From positions 1-32,390 of the forward strand of contig URKW01000010.1 in NCBI GenBank assembly GCA_900548615.1: a stretch of 32,390 nt of DNA, in the 5' to 3' direction. A program made the translations under genes and the position numbers. Positions within the stretch are counted from its first letter, which is position 1. Every line of letters begins with the position of its first letter. Origin of the DNA: an uncultured Eubacteriales bacterium (GTDB lineage: Bacteria > Bacillota > Clostridia > Oscillospirales > Oscillospiraceae). Shown here in pieces: positions 1 to 7,632 of the stretch. The notes under the pieces were generated by a model. The model saw only the letters and a program-made list of their open reading frames with translations, did not search any database and was not told the origin of the DNA.

Positions 1-99
1 TCGAAAAACTCACCGTGCGTTTTTCAAGTTTTGGGATATTATCTCACATCGTTGGCCGGGATTCTAGGCGGGTGATTATTGTGCACTTACTGAAAAAAG

Positions 100-134
100 C
101 TGAGGCTCGGCGTATGCCGGGCCTCAGTTTTTTT
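100..134 (+). terminator. Rho-independent terminator of an upstream gene
   Basis: A stem CTGAGGC / GCCTCAG (with further pairing of the inner CGGC region) is followed directly by a run of seven T. It closes transcription entering from the left. Bases 1-99 show no coding frame I can support and probably belong to the 3' untranslated end of a gene outside the window. Confidence 0.8.
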
Positions 135-154
135 GAAAACTTCCGTAAAAGCCC

Positions 155-210
155 TTGACAAAATGGTTTACTCTTGATAAACTAACTGTAGAGTTTATCA
201 AGAGTAAACC
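155..210 (+). promoter_or_regulatory. Promoter and double operator of the first BlaI/BlaR1 pair
   Basis: The -35 TTGACA (155-160) and -10 TAAACT (178-183) are 17 bases apart. A perfect 19-base inverted repeat, GGTTTACTCTTGATAAACT at 165-183 and its complement at 192-210, overlaps the -10 and start site. Each arm itself has the form GTTTA-N7-TAAAC (166-182 and 193-209), so it can be read as two 17-bp BlaI-type operators with centres 27 bp apart. Repressor binding here would block initiation and autoregulate the operon. The promoter is seen; repressor identity is inferred from position. Confidence 0.8.
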
Positions 211-227
211 GAAAAGGAGGAGCGCTT

Positions 228-593
228 ATGGACAACATGGAGCTGGGCGAGGTACAGCTGCGGTTCGCGGAGCTGGTGTGGCATTACGCGCCGCTGCCGT
301 CAGGCGAACTGGTGAAGATCTGCCAGCGGGAGCTGAACTGGAAGAAGCCCACCACCTACACGGTGCTGCGGAAGCTGTGCGAAAAGGGCCTGTTCAAAAA
401 CGAAAACGGCCTTGTGTCGGTGGTGATGACCCAGGAGCAGTTCTACGCCGCCAGGTCGGAGCAATTCGTGGAGGACGCCTTTGACGGGTCGCTGCCCGCC
501 TTTATCACGGCCTTTACCTCCCGCAAGAAGCTGTCGGCGGCGGAGGTGGACGAGATTCAGCGGATGATCGACACATTCCGGAAGGAGGGCTGA
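228..593 (+). CDS. BlaI/MecI/CopY-family transcriptional repressor (first copy)
   Basis: This 121-residue protein is a winged-helix repressor of the penicillinase-repressor family (usual length 120-130). The N-terminal half carries the family pattern: an initial helix (ELGEVQLRFAELVWHY), a recognition helix in the segment WKKPTTYTVLRKLCEKGLF, then a wing ending around VVMTQEQF. The C-terminal helices form the dimerisation and cleavage region in characterised relatives. The start is set by a strong AAGGAGG seven bases before ATG. It lies just after a double operator and two bases before a BlaR1-type gene, which fits a repressor inactivated by proteolysis triggered by its partner. The effector is unknown; no beta-lactamase lies nearby, so antibiotic resistance should not be assumed. 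It is a clear paralogue of the repressor at 3069-3428. Confidence 0.93.
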   Translation: MDNMELGEVQLRFAELVWHYAPLPSGELVKICQRELNWKKPTTYTVLRKLCEKGLFKNENGLVSVVMTQEQFYAARSEQFVEDAFDGSLPAFITAFTSRKKLSAAEVDEIQRMIDTFRKEG

Positions 594-595
594 CT

Positions 596-2944
596 ATGGA
601 TAATCTGCGGCAACTGTTTGTTGGCTCACTGAATCTGGCGGTGGCCGCCAGTTGGCTGATCGCGGCGCTCCTGCTGCTGCGTCCGCTGCTGAAAAAGCTG
701 GCGCCCAAATGGGTGCTGTGTGCGCTGTGGGCGCTAGTGGCGGTGCGGCTGGTGTGCCCCGTGGCGCTCCAGTCCGACCTGTCGGTCTACCGGCTGGCGG
801 GAGATGCCGTACAGTCCAGCGGTCAGGTGACGTATTTTCAGGATACAGGTTTCTGCGGCGATGTCAGATACCGTCCCGCCACGCTGCTGCCCGGCGTATC
901 GGCGGAGACCCCGTCTACCCCGGACAGCACCGTGCCGGACGCCACAACGGCGGCGGACGCCATCCCCCAGCCCCAAACGCCCGCCCGCTCTGTGGATATG
1001 AACCTTCCCTCCATCCTGTGGGCGGTGGGTATCTATGTGATGCTGATGCTGGCGTTGGCGGGCTATCTGAGCTTGCGGGAGGACGTAGCGGCGTCCATCC
1101 CGCTGGAGGGCAATGTCTACCTGTGCGACAGCATCAAGTCCCCCTTTATTCTGGGGATGTTCCGACCCCGTATCTACCTGACCTCCGGCATGGATGAAGC
1201 GGCGCGTGTCTGCGTCCTGCGGCATGAAAGGGCTCATCTGCGGCGGGGCGATCACCTGTGGAAGCCGCTGGGCTTCCTGCTGCTGGCGGTGTACTGGTAT
1301 AACCCGCTGGTGTGGGCGGCGTATATCCTTTTCTGCCGGGATATGGAGCTGGCCTGCGACGAGCGGGTGATCCGCGACATGGCGGCGGAGGAGCGGGCGA
1401 CCTACTCTCAGGCGCTGCTGGATTGCAGTCGGGGCCGCCATTGGGTGGCGGCCTGCCCGCTGGCCTTTGGCGAGGTGGGGGTCAAGACCCGCGTAAAGGC
1501 GGTGCTGTGGTACAAAAAGCCCGCTTTCTGGGCGGTGCTGGCGGCGGTGGTGGTGTGCGCCGTGGTGGCGGTGTGCTTCCTGACCAACCCCAAGGGGACA
1601 GAGAACGAGGAGTCCGACCAGTCCCCGGCCAGCTATCAGAATGTGGCCCTTGTGGCCTATCAGACGGACACCGTCACGCTGACCGGCTATGCCGGCGATG
1701 TGGAGACCACCTCCGGCTCCACCCTGGGCAAGCTGCTGTCAAACGCCGATTGGACCTTCCTGCGGGAGAGCCGGGCTGATGACGGTACAGATGAGGACTA
1801 CACCATTCTTGCGCAGGTGAACGACGACACCGCCCTTCGCTTCTATGCCGCAGCGCCGGGGGAGAGCACCGTCAAGATCACCGCCGGTGATGAGAGCCGC
1901 TGGTATAACATGGGAGAGATGGGCTGCGCCGATGTGCGGCGCGCCCTGACCCAGACCGACACGCTGCTGCTGAAACTGGCGGCGCAGGCGGAGGAGATGG
2001 ACACCTTCGACATGACTTGGGCATACGGCGACACGCTGTATACGGACAACGGAATCCCCGCTCCGGTGCTGACCCGCTTCCTGCGGTCGGAGGTCTGGCA
2101 GCCGATCGAGTCGATCGACGAGGCGAGCTTCCAGCTTGCGGCCCTGCTGGAGATCGGCGACAGCACGCTGTATTTCTATGAGGACACATTGGAACGGAAC
2201 AATTTAAGCTTCAGCGTCAGCAATGTGATCGTCAGCAGCGGCGGCGCGGAGCATGTCTACAGCATAGCGGACTCCAGCTTCCGCGACTGGCTGGAGGGCG
2301 ATGCCCGCTATCTTGGTCAGACAGGCAAGGAACCGGAGACCGTCCTATTCGGCAGCTATGAGCAGGACGGCGACGCCGCCAACGGCAAGGAGCCTATCGA
2401 ATGGCTGGTGCTGGCTCGGGACGGCGACAAGGCGCTGCTGCTCAGCAAATACGCGCTGGATCATCAGTCCTTCATGCCCTTCTATGAGCCGGTGACAGAG
2501 CCCTTCACCTGGGAGAACTGCTCCCTCCGCCAGTGGCTGAACAGTACGTTCCTCAATGCCGCGTTCAGCGCCGAGGAGCAGAGCCGGCTGCTGACCACCA
2601 CCGTCATCACCGCTCCCGGTGGCCGCAAGGGGAGCGAAAACCCCTTCACCACCGAGGATCGGGTGTTCCTGCTAAGTGATACCGAGGTTTACGCCTACTT
2701 CTCCTCCGAGGCGGCCACCGTCACGGACTATACCGCCTACGCTCTGTCGGAGGATCCCTGGGCCGGAAACGCCACTGCGCCAGCCCCGGCCATCTGGTGG
2801 CTGCGTACCACCGACGGCGGCAATCACCCCGACAGCGTGTATACCCGCGGCGGTGTGGGCGAGGGTGCCCGCTCCTACGAGGGTGAGTACGTCCGTCCCG
2901 CCATCTGGGTGGATATGAGCCAGACAGACCTCCCAAAAGAGTAA
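596..2944 (+). CDS. BlaR1/MecR1-type M56 membrane metalloprotease with C-terminal DUF6273-like domain
   Basis: A 782-residue membrane sensor-protease. Hydrophobic segments occupy the N-terminal third. The zinc-binding HERAH motif lies at residues 210-214, followed by an ELACDE segment near 251 that supplies the third ligand in M56 peptidases. A last membrane helix lies at about 311-330, and the rest is predicted extracellular. The outer part does not resemble a penicillin-binding domain. From about residue 582 it has a DUF6273-like pattern (FGSYEQDG, IEWLVLARDGDKALLLS, then LRQWLNSTF and AFSAEEQ). In family models ligand sensing outside activates the inner protease, which destroys the BlaI partner encoded two bases upstream. 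The start ATG follows GGAGGG at good spacing. The ligand is unknown. Family assignment is firm; the sensing role of the C-terminal domain is inferred. Confidence 0.9.
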   Translation: MDNLRQLFVGSLNLAVAASWLIAALLLLRPLLKKLAPKWVLCALWALVAVRLVCPVALQSDLSVYRLAGDAVQSSGQVTYFQDTGFCGDVRYRPATLLPGVSAETPSTPDSTVPDATTAADAIPQPQTPARSVDMNLPSILWAVGIYVMLMLALAGYLSLREDVAASIPLEGNVYLCDSIKSPFILGMFRPRIYLTSGMDEAARVCVLRHERAHLRRGDHLWKPLGFLLLAVYWYNPLVWAAYILFCRDMELACDERVIRDMAAEERATYSQALLDCSRGRHWVAACPLAFGEVGVKTRVKAVLWYKKPAFWAVLAAVVVCAVVAVCFLTNPKGTENEESDQSPASYQNVALVAYQTDTVTLTGYAGDVETTSGSTLGKLLSNADWTFLRESRADDGTDEDYTILAQVNDDTALRFYAAAPGESTVKITAGDESRWYNMGEMGCADVRRALTQTDTLLLKLAAQAEEMDTFDMTWAYGDTLYTDNGIPAPVLTRFLRSEVWQPIESIDEASFQLAALLEIGDSTLYFYEDTLERNNLSFSVSNVIVSSGGAEHVYSIADSSFRDWLEGDARYLGQTGKEPETVLFGSYEQDGDAANGKEPIEWLVLARDGDKALLLSKYALDHQSFMPFYEPVTEPFTWENCSLRQWLNSTFLNAAFSAEEQSRLLTTTVITAPGGRKGSENPFTTEDRVFLLSDTEVYAYFSSEAATVTDYTAYALSEDPWAGNATAPAPAIWWLRTTDGGNHPDSVYTRGGVGEGARSYEGEYVRPAIWVDMSQTDLPKE

Positions 2945-2950
2945 CGTAGC

Positions 2951-2986
2951 GAAAAAGCGGTTTCTGATAAAGAAACTGCTTTTTCC
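2951..2986 (+). terminator. Terminator-like hairpin after first BlaR1 gene
   Basis: GAAAAAGCGGTTTC pairs with GAAACTGCTTTTTC (one G-T pair) across a short loop, with the T run inside the 3' arm. It lies seven bases beyond the stop codon and just before the second pair's promoter, separating the two modules. Confidence 0.65.
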
Positions 2987-2996
2987 ATTTTCCCCC

Positions 2997-3050
2997 TTGA
3001 CAAACGAGACTATATACTGTAGTCTATAGAAAAGACTACATAATGTAGTC
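2997..3050 (+). promoter_or_regulatory. Promoter and double BlaI-type operator of the second pair
   Basis: A TTGACA -35 (2997-3002) is followed at 17 bases by a weak TAGTCT. Two copies of a 17-bp dyad are present: GACTATATACTGTAGTC (3008-3024, one mismatch between arms) and GACTACATAATGTAGTC (3034-3050, perfect). The TACA-N3-TGTA core matches the known BlaI/MecI/CopY operator pattern. Centres are 26 bp apart, nearly the spacing seen upstream of the first pair, but the arm sequence differs. Confidence 0.88.
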
Positions 3051-3068
3051 GGATAGGAGGGAACTGCC

Positions 3069-3428
3069 ATGTCGGAATTGCAGATGGGGATCGTAGAGTC
3101 CAAATTTGCGGATATCATTTGGCGCACCGCGCCGGTCACGTCCTCCCAGCTGGTGAAGCTGGGGGAGGCGGAGATGGGCTGGAAGCGCACCACCGTTCAC
3201 ACGGTGCTGCGGCGGCTGTGCGATAAGGGGCTGTTCCAGAACGACGGCGGCCTTGTCACCATGCGAATGAGCCGTGAGGAGTTCTACGCCCGCCAGAGCC
3301 AACAGTACGTGGCCGACAGCTTCCACGGCTCGCTGCCCGCCTTTATCGCGGCCTTTACCCAGGGGCGGAAGCTGACGGAGGAGGAACGGGCGGAGATCCG
3401 CCGCATGATCGACGAAACGGAGGGATGA
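3069..3428 (+). CDS. BlaI/MecI/CopY-family transcriptional repressor (second copy)
   Basis: A 119-residue paralogue of the repressor at 228-593, colinear along its whole length. The recognition segment reads WKRTTVHTVLRRLCDKGLF, differing from the first copy at the PTTY/TTVH positions that face DNA in this family, which matches the different operator upstream. The start ATG follows a TAGGAGG site at about nine bases. The gene overlaps the next one by four bases (ATGA), so repressor and protease are likely translationally coupled. It is expected to repress its own operon from the GACTACA-type operators. The signal it answers cannot be told from the sequence. Confidence 0.93.
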   Translation: MSELQMGIVESKFADIIWRTAPVTSSQLVKLGEAEMGWKRTTVHTVLRRLCDKGLFQNDGGLVTMRMSREEFYARQSQQYVADSFHGSLPAFIAAFTQGRKLTEEERAEIRRMIDETEG

Positions 3429-6238
3429 GCATGAACGCGGTCTTTGTAAAGCTGGTCAACATGAGCGTCGCCGCCGGATGGCTGATTCTGGCGGTGCTGG
3501 TGCTGCGGCTGCTGCTGAAAAAAGCGCCCCGTTGGATCACCTGCCTGCTGTGGGCCATGGTGGCGGTGCGGCTGGTGTGCCCCATCAGCCTCCAGTCCCC
3601 GGTGTCGGCCTATCAGGTGGCCGCTCCCGCCGCCGTGCAGGAGTCGGGACAGGTGGAGTATTTCCACTACGTCTATGAAAGCGGCGACAAGCCCTCCATT
3701 CAGCTGGACGTGGACGCCATCCGTCCGGCGGAAGCCATTCCGGCCCAGCCGCAGACCACTCCGGAGCAGTCCGCCGCCGCGGAGCCGGTGCAGGAGACGG
3801 CGGGCCGCGGTGATCCCACCCGCTATCTGCCGCCGCTGGTGACGGTGTGGCTGGCGGTGGGCGGCGCGCTGCTGCTGTACGGTCTGGGCAGTACGCTGCG
3901 GCTGCGCCTTCGTGTGCGGGAGGCCATGCGCCTGCGGGATAATATTTGGGTGTGCGACGCGGTAACGTCGCCGTTCCTGCTGGGCCTGTTCCGTCCCCGG
4001 GTCTATCTGCCCAGCGGCATGGACGGGGCGCAGCTGGATTACGTGCTGGCCCACGAGCAGGCCCATCTGCGGCGGGGTGACCACGTCTGGAAGCCGCTGG
4101 GCTACGTGCTGCTGGCGGCGCACTGGTTCAATCCGCTGGTGTGGCTGGCCTACTGGCTGTTCTGCCGGGATATTGAAACCGCCTGCGACCAGTGCGTGGT
4201 ACGCCGTCTGGATAGGAACGAAAAGAAAGCCTACTCCGACGCCCTGCTCCAGTGCAGTCAGGGGCGGCGGATGGTGCTGGCCTGCCCTGTAGCCTTTGGC
4301 GAGGAGGGGGTCAAGAGCCGCATCAAGGCGGTTTTGCAGTACAAAAAGCCCGCCTTTTGGGTGATTTTAGCGGCCATTATCGCCTGCATCGTGGTGGCCG
4401 TCTGCTTCCTGACCGATCCCGTGTCCGGCGGCAGCAAAGGCACGCTGACCTTCGTGGAGAAGGAGAACATCATCTCCACCTGGCGCGCAGACTTCACCGT
4501 AGACACACAGGAAGCGGCGCTGGACGCCAACATTTACGCCGAGATCTGGCAGAACGGCCAGTGCCGCACCACCCAACTGCTGACCATGAGCCGCTATGTC
4601 AACGAGCTGAGCGTCCAGCTGACGCAGCCAGAGCGTAATGAGCAAATGCGGCTTACGTTCTCCCTCTGGGCCGCCACGGACGCCTACGGCGGCTACGGGG
4701 ATCTCTCGGACGATTTGAAGCAGATGCCCAAGGATACCGCCTTTGCCGCCTATACTGACGGCGAAAAACGGCAGGCTGCGGCGGGCGACGACATTGTGCT
4801 GCTGGCGGTGGCGGCGGACTTGGGCGGCGGCCTGCCGGAGTTTGACTGCCGCACGCTGGAAAAGCAGCCCGATATCGCCCGGAATGCCGACTATATGATC
4901 GTGGTGCATGCTGCCTTTACTCCCAGCGACACCACGCCGCCCGAGAACATTCTGGGCTATGATACCGAGAGCGCTCACGCGCTGCTGGCCTCGGAGTTCC
5001 GTCTGCCCACAGAGGTAGATATCGTGGACGTGCCGGAGCCTGACACGGTGGGGCAGGGCTTTTTCCAGCTGGCCAGCGACAACCGCTGGGTCGCCCGCTA
5101 TGGAAAGGCGGAGCTGACCGGCAGTACGCCCTCCATCACCCTCCACAGCTGGAGCAGCGGCACGCTGACCGTCGAAAGCGGCACCGACGCCCTGCTGTGG
5201 ATCAACAGGGAGGCAAACGCCGCCTACACCGGAGACATGACCGGCGACGAGATCATCAGCGCTCTTTCCGGCTGGGCGTGGCAGATGAAGAAGAACATCG
5301 CCCGCTCCAAGGAGGCCGTTCCCGATGCCGCGACCTTCTTTACCCGTTTCCCTGACGGCGGCTTCCGCTGGGATATCTACGGTCAGAATGGCAACGACAG
5401 CGGGGCGCTGGTATCCCAGCTGACAGACTATGTAAAGGGAAATAACCTGACAGTTGAACAGTGCCGTGCGCTGCTGCTGAATATCGACGGACTGGACGGC
5501 GCGTATGCCGAGGGCTACACTGATACGCTGCTGGCGGTCTACCAGAAGGCGGAAGCCGTCTACACGCAGGCGTGGCAGAGTCTCACCACCGACCAGCAGC
5601 GGGCCATTCCGCGGGACGCCGAGGGGCTGCTGCCCCGCCCGCCCATCACCGTGTCGGTGGCGCCCAACGGCTATCCCCTGATGGCGGAAAAGGTGGAGCA
5701 GGCAGTGCGGCAGCTGGATATGCCCCTGACCATCTCATCGGAGGAGACCAAGTCCTTTACCGAGGGGCAGATCGCCTATACCCTCCGCAGCGGTGGAGAA
5801 GACCTCTTTCCCTGGGGTGCTGTCAGCAGTGCCGTTTATGGCGGTGGCAAGCGCTTCTGTCAGGTGACGCATCTGGAAGCGGCGGGAGAAGATATCACCT
5901 TCCATTGGGAGGACTGGCAGAAGACCATTACCTTAGCGGGTAAGCTCTGGGGCGGCTTTGACGATGACAACCAGCTGTACCGTCAGCTCTCTGACCTGAA
6001 TATTCCCGACGATACCGTCACCGGCGCCAGCTGGGAGACGGAAACCGACGGCGGCTTCTGCCGCGTATCGTATTCCGTCACCATGATCCAAAGCAAGCCC
6101 AGCCATGTGAATTTTACCATCACGTTCTACGAATCCCGGCAGGAGTACTGCCAGATGATGAAGAAGGCCATGCAGAACCGGGAAGCGAACCGCATCGACC
6201 AGCTGGTGCTGATGGGCCAAGCGAAACAGGGCAACTGA
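3425..6238 (+). CDS. BlaR1/MecR1-type M56 membrane metalloprotease (second copy) with large unknown sensor domain
   Basis: A 937-residue membrane sensor-protease. The membrane and protease part is clearly paralogous to the product of 596-2944: HEQAH falls again at residues 210-214, an IETACDQ segment follows about 40 residues later, and a last membrane helix lies at about 311-330. The roughly 600-residue outer part is different. It has no DUF6273 pattern and no penicillin-binding motif that I recognise, so the two paralogues share an engine but not a sensor. The start overlaps the repressor stop (ATGA); a second ATG two codons in (3431) is an alternative. In M56 systems the protease is activated by the outer domain and removes the BlaI partner. 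The target genes beyond its own operon are not visible here. Confidence 0.88.
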   Translation: MSMNAVFVKLVNMSVAAGWLILAVLVLRLLLKKAPRWITCLLWAMVAVRLVCPISLQSPVSAYQVAAPAAVQESGQVEYFHYVYESGDKPSIQLDVDAIRPAEAIPAQPQTTPEQSAAAEPVQETAGRGDPTRYLPPLVTVWLAVGGALLLYGLGSTLRLRLRVREAMRLRDNIWVCDAVTSPFLLGLFRPRVYLPSGMDGAQLDYVLAHEQAHLRRGDHVWKPLGYVLLAAHWFNPLVWLAYWLFCRDIETACDQCVVRRLDRNEKKAYSDALLQCSQGRRMVLACPVAFGEEGVKSRIKAVLQYKKPAFWVILAAIIACIVVAVCFLTDPVSGGSKGTLTFVEKENIISTWRADFTVDTQEAALDANIYAEIWQNGQCRTTQLLTMSRYVNELSVQLTQPERNEQMRLTFSLWAATDAYGGYGDLSDDLKQMPKDTAFAAYTDGEKRQAAAGDDIVLLAVAADLGGGLPEFDCRTLEKQPDIARNADYMIVVHAAFTPSDTTPPENILGYDTESAHALLASEFRLPTEVDIVDVPEPDTVGQGFFQLASDNRWVARYGKAELTGSTPSITLHSWSSGTLTVESGTDALLWINREANAAYTGDMTGDEIISALSGWAWQMKKNIARSKEAVPDAATFFTRFPDGGFRWDIYGQNGNDSGALVSQLTDYVKGNNLTVEQCRALLLNIDGLDGAYAEGYTDTLLAVYQKAEAVYTQAWQSLTTDQQRAIPRDAEGLLPRPPITVSVAPNGYPLMAEKVEQAVRQLDMPLTISSEETKSFTEGQIAYTLRSGGEDLFPWGAVSSAVYGGGKRFCQVTHLEAAGEDITFHWEDWQKTITLAGKLWGGFDDDNQLYRQLSDLNIPDDTVTGASWETETDGGFCRVSYSVTMIQSKPSHVNFTITFYESRQEYCQMMKKAMQNREANRIDQLVLMGQAKQGN

Positions 6239-6243
6239 AAAGG

Positions 6244-6274
6244 AAGAGCGGGGTTTTGCCCCGCTCCTCTTTTT
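6244..6274 (+). terminator. Terminator of the second BlaI/BlaR1 operon
   Basis: GAGCGGGG pairs with CCCCGCTC around a TTTTG loop, followed by CTCTTTTT. It begins a few bases after the BlaR1 stop codon. Confidence 0.9.
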
Positions 6275-6296
6275 GAAAATTTTGCCGAAAAGGGTC

Positions 6297-6325
6297 TTGA
6301 CAATAAGTGAATAAACGTTTATTAT
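6297..6325 (+). promoter_or_regulatory. Promoter and palindromic operator of the TetR gene
   Basis: TTGACA (6297-6302) and TATTAT (6320-6325) are spaced 17 bases. The 14-base perfect palindrome AATAAACGTTTATT (6310-6323) covers the spacer and the -10, the usual place for TetR autorepression. The predicted start site falls on or one base from the ATG at 6333, so the transcript would have essentially no leader. Confidence 0.8.
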
Positions 6326-6332
6326 CATAACC

Positions 6333-6914
6333 ATGAGAACGATTGATACAGCAAAACGGGATAAAGTCATCCAAACCGTCCTCCAGATCACCATGGAGGA
6401 GGGTCTTGCCGCCCTGTCCTTTGACAAGCTGGCCAAGCGGGCGGGCATCAGCTCCGGCACTCCCTACGTGTACTACAAGGACAAGACCGACATGCTCTCG
6501 TGCATCTATGCACAGGTGTGGCAGGGCTTGCAGGAGGGCTTGCAGCAGGCCATCGACATGGGCCGCACCCCCGGCGAAATGCTGTTTTTCGGCCTGCGCC
6601 AGCTGGCCCAGACATTGCTGGCCCACCCGCAGGAGGCCCATTTCTTCCTGTCGGTGGTCAATGCGCCGGAGTTCGTCACGGCTGAAGCACTGCAGGAGAA
6701 CAGCCTGCCCTCCCCGCCGCTGATGGCGGTGTATCAGGAGGCCATCGCCCGCCGCCTGATGAAAACCGACAACGTGGCCTACATCAACGCCGTGCTGTTT
6801 GGCCCGCTGTTCCTGATTTTGCAGCAGCACCGGCAGAGCGGTACCCCCGCCGTCATGAGCGAGGTGGAAAAGGTGCTGGATCTCTCCGTTTCCGCCGTGC
6901 TGAAGATCCGATAA
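6333..6914 (+). CDS. TetR/AcrR-family transcriptional regulator
   Basis: A 193-residue TetR-type regulator of normal length. The N-terminal helix-turn-helix runs from about residue 8 to 55: LQITMEEGLAALSFDKLAKR, then AGISSGTPYVYYKDK, which carries the family's YxYFxxKxxL-like recognition helix. The remainder is the variable ligand-binding helical domain. There is no Shine-Dalgarno sequence before ATG 6333, and the next Met (residue 21) would remove part of the HTH, so translation probably begins at a leaderless 5' end. The palindrome over its -10 suggests autorepression. No transporter or enzyme lies beside it that would identify a target; the next gene is a sigma factor read in the same direction after 160 bases. 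Confidence 0.92.
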   Translation: MRTIDTAKRDKVIQTVLQITMEEGLAALSFDKLAKRAGISSGTPYVYYKDKTDMLSCIYAQVWQGLQEGLQQAIDMGRTPGEMLFFGLRQLAQTLLAHPQEAHFFLSVVNAPEFVTAEALQENSLPSPPLMAVYQEAIARRLMKTDNVAYINAVLFGPLFLILQQHRQSGTPAVMSEVEKVLDLSVSAVLKIR

Positions 6915-7074
6915 AAGGCGATTTCTGGAAACAAAACAATTATTTTGTAAAACGAAAAGGGCTGGACGGCGTGCCGTTTGGCCCTGTTTTTATACTGGAA
7001 GCAAAAAATTTGCCGCCAAGCTGCAACCGCCGGGCATTTTTCCGGAGTAGAAGGATAAGAGGGGAGGGAAGCCC

Positions 7075-7632
7075 ATGGAGGATAAGCAGATCGTGTCCCT
7101 GTACTGGGCGCGTGACCCGCAGGCCATTGACCGAAGTCAGGAGAAATACGGCCCCTACTGCCTGTCCATCGCCCGGAACATCCTGCGTCAGGAGCAGGAC
7201 GCGGAGGAATCCGTCAACGACACGTGGCTGGGCGCGTGGAACGCCATGCCGCCCCACCGGCCCGAACGGCTGTCGGGCTTTTTGGGCAAGCTGACCCGCC
7301 GCATCTCTTTGAAGCGGTGGGAGGCCGCCCGTGCCAAAAAGCGCTTCGGCGACGAGACGGCGCTGGCGCTGGAGGAGCTGAGCCAGTGTGTAGACGGCAG
7401 CGGCGACGTGCAGCGGGAGCTGGAGGCCACCGAGCTGGCGGCACGGATCAACGATTTCGTGTTGGCTCTGCCCCAGGCGGAGCGCCGGGTGTTCCTTTGC
7501 CGCTACTGGTATCTGGACAGCGTGGCGGAGATCGCCATCCGCTTCGGTTTTTCCACCAGCAAGGTGAAGTCCATGCTGTACCGCATCCGCCAGCAGCTGC
7601 GCCAAACGTTGGAACAGGAGGGCCTGTTATGA
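7075..7632 (+). CDS. ECF-type RNA polymerase sigma factor
   Basis: A 185-residue group 4 (extracytoplasmic function) sigma factor. Region 2 lies around residues 20-80 and includes YCLSIARNILRQEQDAEES and VNDTWLGAWNAMP, the -10 recognition and core-binding part. Region 4 lies around 130-178 with LPQAERRVFLCRYWYLDSVAEI and an HTH ending in SKVKSMLYRIRQQL, which reads the -35. The start ATG follows GGGGAGGG at a suitable distance. The stop overlaps the ATG of the next gene (ATGA), tying it to a single-pass membrane protein as in sigma/anti-sigma pairs. An AT-rich hairpin (ACAAAA/TTTTGT, 6931-6948) lies upstream, but I could not identify a convincing autoregulatory ECF promoter. Confidence 0.92.
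   Translation: MEDKQIVSLYWARDPQAIDRSQEKYGPYCLSIARNILRQEQDAEESVNDTWLGAWNAMPPHRPERLSGFLGKLTRRISLKRWEAARAKKRFGDETALALEELSQCVDGSGDVQRELEATELAARINDFVLALPQAERRVFLCRYWYLDSVAEIAIRFGFSTSKVKSMLYRIRQQLRQTLEQEGLL

Noticed and set aside
228..6238. Beta-lactam resistance operon
   Set aside because: Repressor and protease families fit, but there is no beta-lactamase and the outer domains lack penicillin-binding motifs.
6927..6957. GGAAAC...CGAAA considered as an ECF autoregulatory promoter
   Set aside because: The spacing is about 20 bases, longer than ECF promoters normally allow.
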